64,000 nucleotides of DNA from Pseudaminobacter soli (ex Li et al. 2025) (GCF_003012705.1 NZ_PXYL01000023.1:1-64000); one strand, 5' to 3'; positions 9,173 through 17,789 are shown, counted from the first letter of the stretch. Notes: generated from the letters alone by a model not told the origin. A program made the numbers and translations.

Positions 9173-9587
9173 ACTGCCTCCTTCGCTGCCGATTTCGGAC
9201 TATGCAGCGCCTTTTGTGATGCCGGAGTTCAAACGCGGCTCATTTCAGGATGTTCCGTTCGCAGGGAGGTCCGGTCGGCAAGCGGCTTAAATTCTATAAA
9301 TTCAGTAGAATTTGAAAATGGAAGATTTTTCTTCTTTTGCGCGGATTTCCGTCTTCGGCTCCGGAATTCCTGGCCGGAGGTGGTCTTTCAGCACGCTGCG
9401 AAGCCTCTCGAAAAACAGCAGCTGCGGCTGGCCAGCAGCGCTGAAGATGGCGCCAGAATTATTTTTCTCTTTGCTTTGTTGCGGGAGGAAAAGCGATTGC
9501 GTCCGCTGTTTGGCCGCGCGAGTGGGTTTCTTCTGGTTTCGAGGGGCGGGCGGTACAAATTCCGGACGAACCGGAAACCTAATTGCC
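9173..9587 (+). other. Promoter region of the cys operon
   Basis: 415 bases between the divergent host-attachment gene and cysG. An open frame runs through from 9312 into cysG, but its first 92 codons look non-coding. The clear features are an AT-rich stretch and the perfect dyad at 9289-9313. No riboswitch was recognised. Confidence 0.5.
9289..9313. promoter_or_regulatory. Perfect 8+9+8 dyad, candidate operator of the cys operon
   Basis: AAATTCTA at 9289-9296 and its exact reverse complement TAGAATTT at 9306-9313 are separated by nine AT-rich bases. It lies about 275 bases before cysG and is the only strong dyad in the intergenic region. The size fits a dimeric regulator, for example of the Rrf2 family, that senses sulfur or cysteine status; the identity of the regulator is a guess. 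Confidence 0.5.
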
Positions 9588-11036
9588 ATGACGCAGTCGC
9601 CCGCCAAGCTCAACGCCTTCCCCGTCTTCATGCGGGTAGAGGGCCAAGCCGTGGTCATCGTCGGCGGCGGCGATGAGGCTTTTGCCAAGGCGCGGCTGCT
9701 TGCCCAGTCGAGCGCCAGGCTTGTGGTCGTCTCGGATGAGGTCGCGCCGGAATTCGCGGCCTGGATCGCGGACGGTGCCGCCACCCATATCGATGCCGTT
9801 TACCAGCCGTCGCAGTTGAAGGGCGCGGCCTTGGTCTTCGCTGCCACGGGCGATGCCGGGCAGGATCGTACCGTCTCGGAGGACGCGCGGCGGCTGGGCA
9901 TCCCGGTCAATGCCGTCGACCGGCCTGAACTCTGCGACTTCTTCACGCCCGCGCTCGTCAACCGCGCGCCGCTGGCCATTGCGATCGGCACGGAAGGTGC
10001 GGGCCCTGTGCTCGCGCAGATGGTGCGGGCCAAGATCGACCGCATGCTGTCGCCGTCGCTCGGGTCGCTTGCGGCACTTGCCAGTTCCTTCCGTGAAGTC
10101 GCCGAAGCGCTCTTGCCGAAAGGCAATGCCCGTCGGCGCTTCTGGCGGGAGTTTTTTGCCGGTGCGCCGGCGCGCGCCATGGAGCGTGGCGAAGCCTTGG
10201 CTGCTCGCCGCGCCGCGGCAGATCTTCTCGGCGACACCGACGCCGCCGCCGGCCATGTCGTGCTGGTCGGTGCCGGTCCTGGCGCCGAGGATCTTCTGAC
10301 GCTGCGCGCCCATCGCCACCTGATGGAAGCGGACGTCATCGTCCATGATGCCCTGGTGCCCGAGGCGGTGATAGCCATGGGCCGCCGCGATGCCGAGCGC
10401 CTGCCGGTCGGCAAGCGCAAGGGCTGCCACTCGAAGTCCCAGGCCGAGATCAACGATCTGCTGGTCAGGCTGGGGCGCGAGGGCAAGCGCGTGGTGCGGC
10501 TGAAGTCCGGCGATCCGCTGGTGTTCGGTCGCGCGGGCGAAGAGATGCAGGCGCTGCGCGATGCCGGCATTTCCTACGAGGTGGTGCCGGGCGTCACCGC
10601 CGCCTTCGCCGCCGCGGCCGATTTCGAACTGCCGCTGACGCTCCGTGGCGTGACCTCGTCCATGGTCTTTACCACCGGCCACGACCTCAAGGGCAAGTCT
10701 CTGCCGGACTGGGCAAAGCTGGCCATCTCCGGCGCGACCGTCGCGGTCTATATGGGCCGCTCGGTCGCCGCCGATGTCGCGACGCGCCTGATCGAGGCAG
10801 GGCTTGCCGCCGACACCGCCGTCGCGGTCGTCGAAAACGCCAGCCTGGCCGGCCGCCGCAAGTTCCACGGAACGCTGGCCGACCTGCCTTCGCTCGAAGA
10901 ACGCACGGACCTGACCGGCCCGGTCATGACCATCATCGGCGATGCCGTTGCCGGCGCCAATTTCGAAGGCTCCGAGCCGCTGGTCCGGCGTCGTGGCAAC
11001 ATTGGAAACAAGAAGTTCGAGGAACGCGTGGCATGA
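9588..11036 (+). CDS. cysG: Siroheme synthase (trifunctional CysG)
   Basis: 482 residues. The N-terminal domain has the NAD-binding glycine motif IVGGGDEA (about residues 24-31) of precorrin-2 dehydrogenase/sirohydrochlorin ferrochelatase. The C-terminal domain from about residue 220 is uroporphyrinogen-III C-methyltransferase with LVGAGPGAEDLLT and the VVPGVTAA motif. Together they convert uroporphyrinogen III to siroheme, the prosthetic group of the sulfite reductase two genes downstream. The ATG at 9588 was chosen because it starts the recognisable domain. Its end overlaps DUF2849 by four bases (ATGA), so the two are translationally coupled. Confidence 0.95.
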   Translation: MTQSPAKLNAFPVFMRVEGQAVVIVGGGDEAFAKARLLAQSSARLVVVSDEVAPEFAAWIADGAATHIDAVYQPSQLKGAALVFAATGDAGQDRTVSEDARRLGIPVNAVDRPELCDFFTPALVNRAPLAIAIGTEGAGPVLAQMVRAKIDRMLSPSLGSLAALASSFREVAEALLPKGNARRRFWREFFAGAPARAMERGEALAARRAAADLLGDTDAAAGHVVLVGAGPGAEDLLTLRAHRHLMEADVIVHDALVPEAVIAMGRRDAERLPVGKRKGCHSKSQAEINDLLVRLGREGKRVVRLKSGDPLVFGRAGEEMQALRDAGISYEVVPGVTAAFAAAADFELPLTLRGVTSSMVFTTGHDLKGKSLPDWAKLAISGATVAVYMGRSVAADVATRLIEAGLAADTAVAVVENASLAGRRKFHGTLADLPSLEERTDLTGPVMTIIGDAVAGANFEGSEPLVRRRGNIGNKKFEERVA

Positions 11037-11341
11037 AGATTTTGACCGCCAATCGCCTGACCGATGGCGAAGCCGTGTGGTTTTCGACCGATCATCGCTG
11101 GATCGAGTCCATCGAGGGCTCGGAGATTGCCGCCGACAAGGCTGCCGAGGAGCGCCTGGAGGCAATCGGCAAGGCAGCATTGGACAACAACCAGGTGGTC
11201 GACGTGAACCTGATCGATATTCAGCTGGTCGACGGCGAAATCCGCCCGCTGCGGCTGCGCGAACAGATCCGCGCCGCCGGCCCCAGCAATCGCACCGATC
11301 TCGGCAAGCAGGCCCGCCCCGAAGTTTCGCGAGCCGCGTAA
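11033..11341 (+). CDS. DUF2849 domain protein
   Basis: 102 residues, matching the DUF2849 family found almost only between cysG and cysI in alphaproteobacteria. It begins MKILTANRLTDGEAVWFS and has no cysteine cluster, signal peptide or membrane segment. It overlaps cysG by four bases and is followed fourteen bases later by cysI. Its fixed place suggests a part in sulfite reduction, perhaps siroheme delivery or electron transfer to CysI, but this is inference only. Confidence 0.9.
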   Translation: MKILTANRLTDGEAVWFSTDHRWIESIEGSEIAADKAAEERLEAIGKAALDNNQVVDVNLIDIQLVDGEIRPLRLREQIRAAGPSNRTDLGKQARPEVSRAA

Positions 11342-11355
11342 GAAAGACGACGACG

Positions 11356-13026
11356 ATGTACCGTTACGACGAGTTCGACCATGATTTCGTGAAGGCCCGC
11401 ACGGCCGAGTTCGCCGACCAGGTCGAGCGGCGCCTTGCAGGCGAAATCACCGAGGAGCAGTTCCGGCCGCTGCGGCTGATGAACGGCGTCTATCTGCAGC
11501 TGCATGCCTACATGCTGCGCGTGGCGATCCCCTACGGTACGCTGAACTCGCGCCAGCTGCGCATGCTGGGCCACATCGCCCGCAAATACGACAAGGGCTA
11601 CGGGCATTTCACGACGCGCCAGAACATCCAGTACAACTGGCCGGCGCTGTCGGACATCCCGGCGATCCTGGCCGATCTCGCCAGCGTCGAGATGCATGCG
11701 ATCCAGACCTCGGGCAACTGCATCCGCAACGTGACTGCCGATCACTTCGCCGGCGCCGCCGCCGATGAGGTCGCCGATCCTCGGCCCTATGCCGAGATCC
11801 TGCGCCAGTGGTCGACGGTTCACCCGGAGTTCTCCTACCTGCCGCGCAAGTTCAAGATCGCGGTCACGGGTGCCGAGCGCGACCGCGCCGCCATCCAGGT
11901 CCACGACATCGGCCTGCATCTCAAGAAGAACGCGGCCGGCGAGCTCGGCTTTGCCGTCTATGTCGGCGGCGGCCAGGGGCGCACGCCGATAGTCGCCAAG
12001 AAGATCAGGGACTTTTTGCCGGAGGAGCACCTGCTTTCCTACACCACGGCGATCCTGCGCGTGTACAACCTGCATGGCCGTCGCGACAACAAATACAAGG
12101 CGCGCATCAAGATCCTCGTGCACGAGACCGGCGTCGAGGAACTCAGCCGCCAGGTCGAGGCCGAATGGCAAGAGCTGAAGGACGGCGAACTGAAGCTGCC
12201 GGAGGCGGATGTGCAGGCGATCACCGCCTATTTCGCGCCGCCCGCGTTCGTGGCGCGCCCTGAAGGCGACGAGGCGGTCAAGCAGGCACGGCTGGACAGC
12301 CGCGGCTTTTCCGAATGGCTGGCGCAGAACGTCACCACTCACAAGCATCCCGATTATGCCGCCGTCACGATTTCGCTGAAGGGCATCGGCGAAGCACCGG
12401 GCGACGCCAGCGACAGCCAGATGGAGGCGGTTGCCGACATCGCCGAGAAATACGCCTTCGACGAACTGCGTGTGAGCCATGAGCAGAACCTGATCCTGCC
12501 GCATGTCGCCCGTGCCGATCTGAAGGCCGTCTACGACGCGCTGGTCGAGATCGATCTGGCCACCGCCAATTCGGGCCTGATCAGCGACATCATCGCCTGC
12601 CCGGGCCTCGACTACTGCGCGCTGGCCAATGCCCGCGCCATCCCCGTCGCGCAGGAGATTTCGCGCCGCTTCGCTTCGCTGGAGCGCCAGCGCGACATCG
12701 GCGAGCTGAAGCTCAAGATCTCCGGCTGCATCAACGCTTGCGGCCATCACCATGTCGGCCACATCGGCATTCTCGGCGTGGAGAAGAAGGGCACGGAGCT
12801 CTATCAGGTGACGCTCGGCGGCTCGGCCGACGAAAACACCTCCATCGGCGAGATCGTCGGTCGCGGTTTTGGACCGGAAGAGATCACCGACGCGATCGAA
12901 ACGGTGGTCGAGACCTATCTGAAGGTGCGGCTGGACCGTTCGGAGAAGTTCATCGACACCTATCGCCGTCTCGGCGCTGCCCCGTTCAAGGAGGCGCTCT
13001 ATGGCAGCGAAGCAAAGGCCGCTTGA
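11356..13026 (+). CDS. cysI: Nitrite/sulfite reductase hemoprotein (assimilatory sulfite reductase)
   Basis: 556 residues, the single-chain siroheme/[4Fe-4S] reductase type. The cluster ligands are visible as C415 and C421 (CPGLDYC) and C458 and C462 (GCINAC), with the SGNCIRN motif in the first half. It reduces sulfite to sulfide with six electrons in the cytoplasm. The context (cysG before, cysH after) supports sulfite over nitrite. No flavoprotein CysJ is adjacent, so electrons probably come from ferredoxin. The start at 11356 gives a protein beginning MYRYDEFDHDFV, and the last 26 bases overlap cysH. Confidence 0.95.
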   Translation: MYRYDEFDHDFVKARTAEFADQVERRLAGEITEEQFRPLRLMNGVYLQLHAYMLRVAIPYGTLNSRQLRMLGHIARKYDKGYGHFTTRQNIQYNWPALSDIPAILADLASVEMHAIQTSGNCIRNVTADHFAGAAADEVADPRPYAEILRQWSTVHPEFSYLPRKFKIAVTGAERDRAAIQVHDIGLHLKKNAAGELGFAVYVGGGQGRTPIVAKKIRDFLPEEHLLSYTTAILRVYNLHGRRDNKYKARIKILVHETGVEELSRQVEAEWQELKDGELKLPEADVQAITAYFAPPAFVARPEGDEAVKQARLDSRGFSEWLAQNVTTHKHPDYAAVTISLKGIGEAPGDASDSQMEAVADIAEKYAFDELRVSHEQNLILPHVARADLKAVYDALVEIDLATANSGLISDIIACPGLDYCALANARAIPVAQEISRRFASLERQRDIGELKLKISGCINACGHHHVGHIGILGVEKKGTELYQVTLGGSADENTSIGEIVGRGFGPEEITDAIETVVETYLKVRLDRSEKFIDTYRRLGAAPFKEALYGSEAKAA

Positions 13027-13741
13027 CGCCGAGACGCAGGCAGCCGAACTCGACAGCCTCTATGCCGAAAAGCCGCCGCTCGAGATCATCGAGCAGGCGG
13101 TGAAGCGGGATTTCGCCGGTGAGGTCGCGGCGGTTTCATCCTTCGGGGCGGATTCGGCGGTGCTGTTGCACATGATCGCAACCGTCGACCGCTCGGTGCC
13201 GATCGTCTTCCTCGACACCGGCAAGCACTTTGGCGAGACGCTGGACTATCGCGATGCGCTGATTGCCGACTTCGGGCTGACCGATCTGCGCATCGTCACG
13301 CCCGAGCAGGCGGCGCTCGACCGCGACGACCCGGACGGCAAGCTGCATCTGTCGGACACCGAGGCCTGCTGCGCCATCCGCAAGGTCGAGCCGATGGCGC
13401 GCGGCGTCGAGCCGTTCCGTGCCTGGTTCACCGGGCGCAAGCGTTTTCAGGCGACGACGAGGGCTGCGCTGCCGGCCTTCGAGGCCGTCGGCAGCCGCAT
13501 CCGAATCAATCCGCTGGCGCGGTGGAGCGCCGCAGACCTTGCCGACTACATGCGCACCAACGGCCTTCGCGAAAATCCGCTGGTCGCCTATGGCTATCTG
13601 TCCATCGGCTGCTTTCCCTGTACCCAGCCCGTCAAGCCGGGGGAGGATGCCCGCAGCGGCCGCTGGGCCGGGCAGGCAAAGACCGAGTGCGGCATCCATC
13701 TGTCCGGCCTCGACCGGTCGCTGAACAATTCTTCGATCTAG
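13001..13741 (+). CDS. cysH: Phosphoadenylyl/adenylyl-sulfate reductase
   Basis: 246 residues. The PP-loop-type motif is SSFGADSAVLLH near residue 45. It carries both cysteine pairs of the iron-sulfur form: C123-C124 (EACCAIRK) and C204/C207 (GCFPC), plus the catalytic C230 in the ECGIHL motif near the C-terminus. The four extra cysteines indicate a [4Fe-4S] enzyme that can use adenosine 5'-phosphosulfate, as in most rhizobia. It makes sulfite for CysI. It overlaps cysI by 26 bases and is followed six bases later by the DUF934 gene. Confidence 0.95.
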   Translation: MAAKQRPLDAETQAAELDSLYAEKPPLEIIEQAVKRDFAGEVAAVSSFGADSAVLLHMIATVDRSVPIVFLDTGKHFGETLDYRDALIADFGLTDLRIVTPEQAALDRDDPDGKLHLSDTEACCAIRKVEPMARGVEPFRAWFTGRKRFQATTRAALPAFEAVGSRIRINPLARWSAADLADYMRTNGLRENPLVAYGYLSIGCFPCTQPVKPGEDARSGRWAGQAKTECGIHLSGLDRSLNNSSI

Positions 13742-13747
13742 GGAACA

Positions 13748-14281
13748 ATGATGTCTGAAACCAACGCGCAGCCGCGCCTCTGGACGCCCGAAGGTTTTCG
13801 CGAGGACGACTGGACGCATGCCGATAGCGCGGAGGCGCTGGCGGGCAATGGCCGCTTCATCCTGCCGCTGCAGGCCTTCCTCGATCTCGATCCGCAGGTG
13901 AGGGAAGGGGCAAAGGAGCGGCTTGGCGTGCTGTTGCAGCCGGGCGAGCAACTCGACAAGATCGAAGGTCTGCTTGATCAGTTGTCGCTGGTGGCGCTGG
14001 CCTTCCCGGCCTTCAACGACGGCCGCAGCTTCTCAAAGGCCGAACTGCTGCGCCGCCGCCATGGCTTCACAGGTGCCGTGCGTGCAACCGGTCAGGTGCT
14101 GGTCGACCAGCTTCCGCACATGCTGCGTGTAGGTTTCGATCAGTTCGAGGTGTCGCATCCGACCCTTCTGGCGCGGCTCGAAGCCGGCCGTGTCGGCGGC
14201 TTGCCGCTGCACTACCAGCCGGCGGCCAAGCCGGCCGAGAAGGGCGCAAAATACTCCTGGCGTCGAGTCGCTGCTGGATGA
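13748..14281 (+). CDS. DUF934 family protein
   Basis: 177 residues of the DUF934 family, which nearly always accompanies cysI/cysH in proteobacteria. It opens with LWTPEGFREDDWTHAD and includes a conserved central stretch ending in FPAFNDGRSFSKAELLRRR. It may start at 13748 or at the next in-frame ATG (13751). No catalytic motif is evident. The last gene of the cys operon, it probably assists sulfate or sulfite reduction, but its biochemistry is not established. Confidence 0.9.
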   Translation: MMSETNAQPRLWTPEGFREDDWTHADSAEALAGNGRFILPLQAFLDLDPQVREGAKERLGVLLQPGEQLDKIEGLLDQLSLVALAFPAFNDGRSFSKAELLRRRHGFTGAVRATGQVLVDQLPHMLRVGFDQFEVSHPTLLARLEAGRVGGLPLHYQPAAKPAEKGAKYSWRRVAAG

Positions 14282-14314
14282 ATGGTCTCGGCCCGACCTT
14301 GATCGCAGGCGCAG

Positions 14315-14512
14315 TCAGCGCCTGCGCGGGTGGCTTTGCGAACCTTCCTCTTCATCCAGTCTTCCCAGAAGATCGAGAAGACTGCGCGGCAGTTCCGGAT
14401 CAGGCTTGAAGGCGGGAAGCGAACGCATAAAACGTGTCAGCGTTTCGCTGCCGAACTGGCGCATGATCTCGGTCGCCAGAGTATTGGGTATGTTTTCACT
14501 GCCTCGGGCCAT
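14315..14512 (-). CDS. Small conserved-looking hypothetical protein
   Basis: 65 residues on the strand opposite to the cys operon, with a GAGAGG ribosome binding site nine bases before the ATG. It is amphipathic and ends with a helix like LPRSLLDLLGRLDEEEG followed by a disordered basic tail. The size and the Pro-x-x-LL-x-x-L pattern recall NepR-type anti-sigma factors, but the characteristic NepR core is not visible, so I do not assign it. It is convergent with DUF934. Confidence 0.5.
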   Translation of the reverse strand: MARGSENIPNTLATEIMRQFGSETLTRFMRSLPAFKPDPELPRSLLDLLGRLDEEEGSQSHPRRR

Positions 14513-14955
14513 TGCCCCAAACCTCTCAATTGGCCTGAAAACTCCTGCAACCCCGAAATGGTTCCTTCAGCACTCCGCCAGTGCAACTATTCGTGAATGC
14601 TATAGTAAAGATTCAACTAAAATGGAATCAATCGGATGGGCGATGAACCAAGATCAGAATCTAATAATCTGATCGAAATCGAATGGTGAAATCTACCTCG
14701 GCCAAGACGGGCGCAGAGCCGGAAATACTCACCGTCCACAGATCTTTCGCTTTCGGAAAGCCATGAAATCCGTCCGGTAATGGAACCTCTTTGCGCCGTT
14801 TTGCGTGCGGGTTAATGCCGTTTCTGGTATTATCGAGATAGGAAGTCTGACAGGCGGCTTCGGTGACACGCAGTTGCCGACCCCTTGATTTTTGGCGGCC
14901 GAACCTCGATATCGGGCCCAACTTTTCCAATCTTCAGACAATGACGGGATAAGCG
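14513..14955. other. Intergenic region before grpE
   Basis: 443 bases with no convincing gene on either strand and lower GC than its surroundings, especially 14600-14700. The only clear element is the heat-shock-type promoter at 14884-14912. No CIRCE element was found. Confidence 0.5.
14884..14912 (+). promoter_or_regulatory. Candidate RpoH (sigma-32) promoter of grpE
   Basis: CTTGAT, seventeen bases, then CGATAT. Alphaproteobacterial RpoH promoters have a CTTG -35 and a C-rich/TAT -10 at about this spacing. The hsp20 promoter in this window has the same layout (CTTGAA, 17, CCATAT). The predicted start would be about 35 bases before the grpE ATG. Confidence 0.5.
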
Positions 14956-15588
14956 ATGAGCGATCAGGAAAAACACGAACGCGCGCCCGAGGAGAACGAG
15001 GCCATGGAAGCAGCAGCCGAGGCCAAGGCCGGCAGCGAAAGCGACTATGAAGCGCTTGTGCGTTTGATGAAGGAAAACGAAGAGCTCAAGGAGCGTGCGC
15101 TGCGCATCGCCGCGGACATGGAGAACCTGCGCCGCCGCACCGCCCGCGACGTGCAGGACGCTCGAGCCTACTCGGTGGCGAACTTCGCCCGCGACATGCT
15201 GGGTGTTTCCGACAATCTGCGCCGCGCCATCGATGCGGTTCCGGCCGACGCGCGCTCCGGCGGCGATGCCGGCCTCTCGTCCCTCCTCGAGGGCGTCGAG
15301 ATGACCGAGCGTTCGATGCTTTCGGCGCTCGAGCGTCATGGCGTGAAGAAGCTTGAGCCGGAAGGGCAGAAGTTCGACCCGCACTTCCATCAGGCGATGT
15401 TCGAGGTTCCCAACCCCAATGTGCCTGCCAACACGGTCGTGCAGGTGGTGCAGCCGGGCTACTCGATCGGCGAGCGCGTGCTGCGTCCGGCCATGGTGGG
15501 CGTGTCCAAGGGCGGTCCTAAGCACAATGCGGCAGACAGCGCGGCCGAGCCCGGCCCGATCAACGAGCAGGCCGAGAAGGACGCCTGA
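14956..15588 (+). CDS. grpE: Nucleotide exchange factor GrpE
   Basis: 210 residues. It has an acidic N-terminus, a long coiled-coil helix (about residues 20-70, including [15 protein letters not shown]), then the beta domain with the family stretch [13 protein letters not shown] and the closing [19 protein letters not shown]. It releases ADP from DnaK in the cytoplasm. In many relatives grpE follows hrcA; here it stands alone behind its own heat-shock-type promoter. The C-terminus is extended and acidic. Confidence 0.97.
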   Translation: MSDQEKHERAPEENEAMEAAAEAKAGSESDYEALVRLMKENEELKERALRIAADMENLRRRTARDVQDARAYSVANFARDMLGVSDNLRRAIDAVPADARSGGDAGLSSLLEGVEMTERSMLSALERHGVKKLEPEGQKFDPHFHQAMFEVPNPNVPANTVVQVVQPGYSIGERVLRPAMVGVSKGGPKHNAADSAAEPGPINEQAEKDA

Positions 15589-15612
15589 CGGGCCTCTTCC
15601 GCTTTTTGACAT

Positions 15613-15645
15613 CGATCCCGGACATTGCGTGAGGCCCCGGGATCG
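15613..15645 (+). terminator. Inverted repeat after grpE
   Basis: Nine-base perfect arms CGATCCCGG and CCGGGATCG with a fifteen-base loop, 24 bases after the grpE stop. There is no T-run, so it may be a weak or Rho-assisted terminator, or may protect the mRNA 3' end. Confidence 0.4.
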
Positions 15646-15710
15646 CGCATCTTCGCCGTCACAGGCGGCGTTGCATCGGCAGGTGCCGCCCAGAAGGCCG
15701 GGCGGACACG

Positions 15711-16343
15711 ATGACACTACTCCAGCTTCTCGATTATGCCGGCGTGGCCGTATTCGCGGCCACCGGCGCGCTGGCGGCCTCGCGCAAGCAGCTCGACATC
15801 ATCGGCTTCCTGTTCCTGGGCAGTATCACCGGGATCGGCGGCGGCACGTTCCGCGACTTGATCCTGGGCATGCCGGTGTTCTGGGTTGGCAACCCGGCCT
15901 ATGTGCTGGTCTGCGTCGGCATTGCGGTGCTGGTCTTCTTCACCGCCCATCTCGTGGAATCGCGCTACAAGCTCCTGCTCTGGCTGGATGCCGTCGGCCT
16001 GTCCGCCTATGCGGTCATGGGTGCTGCGAAGGGGCTGGATGCGTCGGGTTCGCCCACGGTCGGCATCGTCATGGGCGTGCTCACCGCCACATTCGGCGGC
16101 ATCCTGCGCGACCTGCTGGCCGGCGAGCCCTCGGTCCTGCTGCGTCCGGAAATCTATGTCACGGCGGCGCTGACCGGTGCCAGCGCCTTCACGCTGCTTG
16201 ACTTTCTGCATGTGCCTCTGTCGATTTCGGCCCTGGTGGCGTTTGCCACTGCCTTTTTGGTGAGGGGCGGCGCGCTGAAATTTGGCTGGTCCTTCAAGAC
16301 TTACAAGAGCCGGCCTGGCCGCAGGCCGGAGGACATTCCCTGA
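15711..16343 (+). CDS. Trimeric intracellular cation channel family protein (YadS/UPF0126)
   Basis: 210 residues with about seven hydrophobic segments arranged as an internal duplication. Each half carries the conserved glycine/arginine turn: GGGTFRDL near residue 45 and GGILRDLL near residue 125. Bacterial homologues form trimeric K+-permeable channels in the inner membrane. It ends in a basic cytoplasmic tail and is convergent with the mmcQ-like gene. No partner gene is obvious. Confidence 0.9.
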   Translation: MTLLQLLDYAGVAVFAATGALAASRKQLDIIGFLFLGSITGIGGGTFRDLILGMPVFWVGNPAYVLVCVGIAVLVFFTAHLVESRYKLLLWLDAVGLSAYAVMGAAKGLDASGSPTVGIVMGVLTATFGGILRDLLAGEPSVLLRPEIYVTAALTGASAFTLLDFLHVPLSISALVAFATAFLVRGGALKFGWSFKTYKSRPGRRPEDIP

Positions 16344-16355
16344 GGGGGCAGGCGA

Positions 16356-16715
16356 CTACAGCGCGTGCCGCGTCTTCCAGGCCTTCACCAGCGTCTTCGG
16401 CGCCTGGCGCAGCCAGGCCTGCTCCAGCCTGAGATGCAATTCATCGAGCGAAATCGCGTCCAGATGCACCAATATTGCCGGCCATCCGACATAGTGCTCT
16501 GTTTCGAAATAGATTTCCGGCGCGGCTTCGAGCAGGAACTGCTTGTCTTCGAGAGAGCAGCTTAGCACTGCCGTTTCGGCATCCTTGATCCGGCAAAGCA
16601 ATTTGTTGCCGATCTTCAGCGCCGGTGTCCCATAGGACACCCCTTCGACCACTTCCGGCAAACCTTCGGCTGCTTTGTGCAGTTTTTCGAAGGCTCGGGA
16701 GAGGTCGTTGCTCAC
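16356..16715 (-). CDS. MmcQ/YjbR family DNA-binding protein
   Basis: 119 residues with the YjbR (CyaY-like double-wing) fold signatures: a SYGTPALKIGNKLLCRI segment, a central acidic beta strand and a C-terminal helix LHLRLEQAWLRQAPKTL. Members are called DNA-binding from structure; the role is unclear. Its start is five bases downstream of the olsB stop on the same strand, so the two are probably co-transcribed. Confidence 0.85.
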   Translation of the reverse strand: MSNDLSRAFEKLHKAAEGLPEVVEGVSYGTPALKIGNKLLCRIKDAETAVLSCSLEDKQFLLEAAPEIYFETEHYVGWPAILVHLDAISLDELHLRLEQAWLRQAPKTLVKAWKTRHAL

Positions 16716-16720
16716 GCCAT

Positions 16721-17596
16721 TCAGGCAGCGAACCGCTGCGCCTCGCTGCCGTAGTAGTTGATGTAGCGGCTGCTGATTTCCTTGACCGGCAGCACGACGA
16801 AGACGTCCACAGTGCCGAAATCCTCATCGATCACGCAGCCGTCGCCGATCCGCGCGCCAAGCCGCAGATAGCCCTTGATAAGCGGGGGCATGGCAACGAT
16901 CGCCGACTTGGCGCTGATCGCCTCCTTCGGCATCAGGTCCATGCTGCTGTAGCGTCCCGGCACGGCCCGGACGTCCCAGACGCCGTCGGTGCGGCAGTGA
17001 TGGTGCAGATAGGAAAGCGCCTCGGCATGCGCCGCAGGCACGGTTCCGTGGAACGATGCGCAGCCCGCCATGACGTCGATGTCGTGACGGTTCACATAGG
17101 CCCAGATGCCTTGCCACAGCACCTCGATGGTGCGCTTTGAGCGGTATTCGGCCAGCACGCAGGAACGGCCCAGTTCCAGGAAGCGGCGGCCGGGGTGGCG
17201 CGCAACCAGGTTCTTCAGCTCGAATTCGTCTTCGGAATAGAAGCCGCCGGCGGCAACCGCGCGCTCCTGGCGCAACAGGCGATAGGTGCCGACGATGCGC
17301 TTGTGCTCGGGGCCGGGAAGGGCGGTGTCGACCACAAGCAGATGGTCGCAGATCGCATCGAAACGGTCCGCATCGCGGCGTTCCGGAGCAAGGCTGGTGT
17401 CGTGCTTGGCGCCCAGCTCGTCGTAGAAGACGCGGTAGCGGACTTCCTGGGCGGCGGCGATCTCGTCTTCATGGCGCGCCAGGCGCACTTCGAGCGTGCC
17501 GATGCGGCCAAGAGGCTCGTCCGCGAAGGATTGGGCGGCAAGCGCTACGCCGCTGGCATCCGGAAATGCGTCTCGCTTCGACAGTACTGTCTGCAC
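16721..17596 (-). CDS. olsB: L-ornithine N-alpha-acyltransferase (ornithine lipid synthesis)
   Basis: 291 residues from a GTG at 17596 that has a GAAGGAGA site six bases upstream; the open frame continues 55 codons upstream without coding character. The GNAT-type acyltransferase fold is recognised by the segments AAQEVRYRVFYDELGA, FLELGRSCVLAEYR and the C-terminal GYLRLGARIGDGCVID. OlsB transfers a 3-hydroxyacyl chain from ACP to ornithine, giving lyso-ornithine lipid at the inner membrane. The partner olsA is not adjacent. In rhizobia ornithine lipids rise under phosphate limitation. Confidence 0.88.
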   Translation of the reverse strand: MQTVLSKRDAFPDASGVALAAQSFADEPLGRIGTLEVRLARHEDEIAAAQEVRYRVFYDELGAKHDTSLAPERRDADRFDAICDHLLVVDTALPGPEHKRIVGTYRLLRQERAVAAGGFYSEDEFELKNLVARHPGRRFLELGRSCVLAEYRSKRTIEVLWQGIWAYVNRHDIDVMAGCASFHGTVPAAHAEALSYLHHHCRTDGVWDVRAVPGRYSSMDLMPKEAISAKSAIVAMPPLIKGYLRLGARIGDGCVIDEDFGTVDVFVVLPVKEISSRYINYYGSEAQRFAA

Positions 17597-17646
17597 GGAT
17601 GATTCTCCTTCGAGGCCGTCCACATGCAGCGGAATAGATTGAAAGT

Positions 17647-17664
17647 GCAACAGGATTGTGACTG
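17647..17664 (-). promoter_or_regulatory. Weak Pho-box-like direct repeat before olsB
   Basis: On the minus strand two seven-base units, CAGTCAC and CTGTTGC, lie eleven bases apart about 50 bases before the olsB start. They match the CTGTCAT Pho-box half-site at five and four of seven positions. This is below what a blind search would accept; it is noted because olsB is PhoB-dependent in Sinorhizobium. Confidence 0.25.
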
Positions 17665-17789
17665 TACCTTGACCATTCCGGCCGGGCAACGATTGCCGGC
17701 CAACGATGTGCCAGCCGGCTAAGGGCTGTGGAAAAGGTAGGGCTTGCTGCACCTTTAGCAAGTTCCCCGCGCAGGAATGTCACGCCCGG

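Noticed and set aside
11221-12762. 513-codon minus-strand frame opposite cysI
   Set aside because: The plus strand has the complete CysI cluster motifs; the minus frame is an antisense shadow.
14513-14955. Possible CIRCE element for grpE
   Set aside because: No TTAGCACTC/GAGTGCTAA inverted repeat is present.
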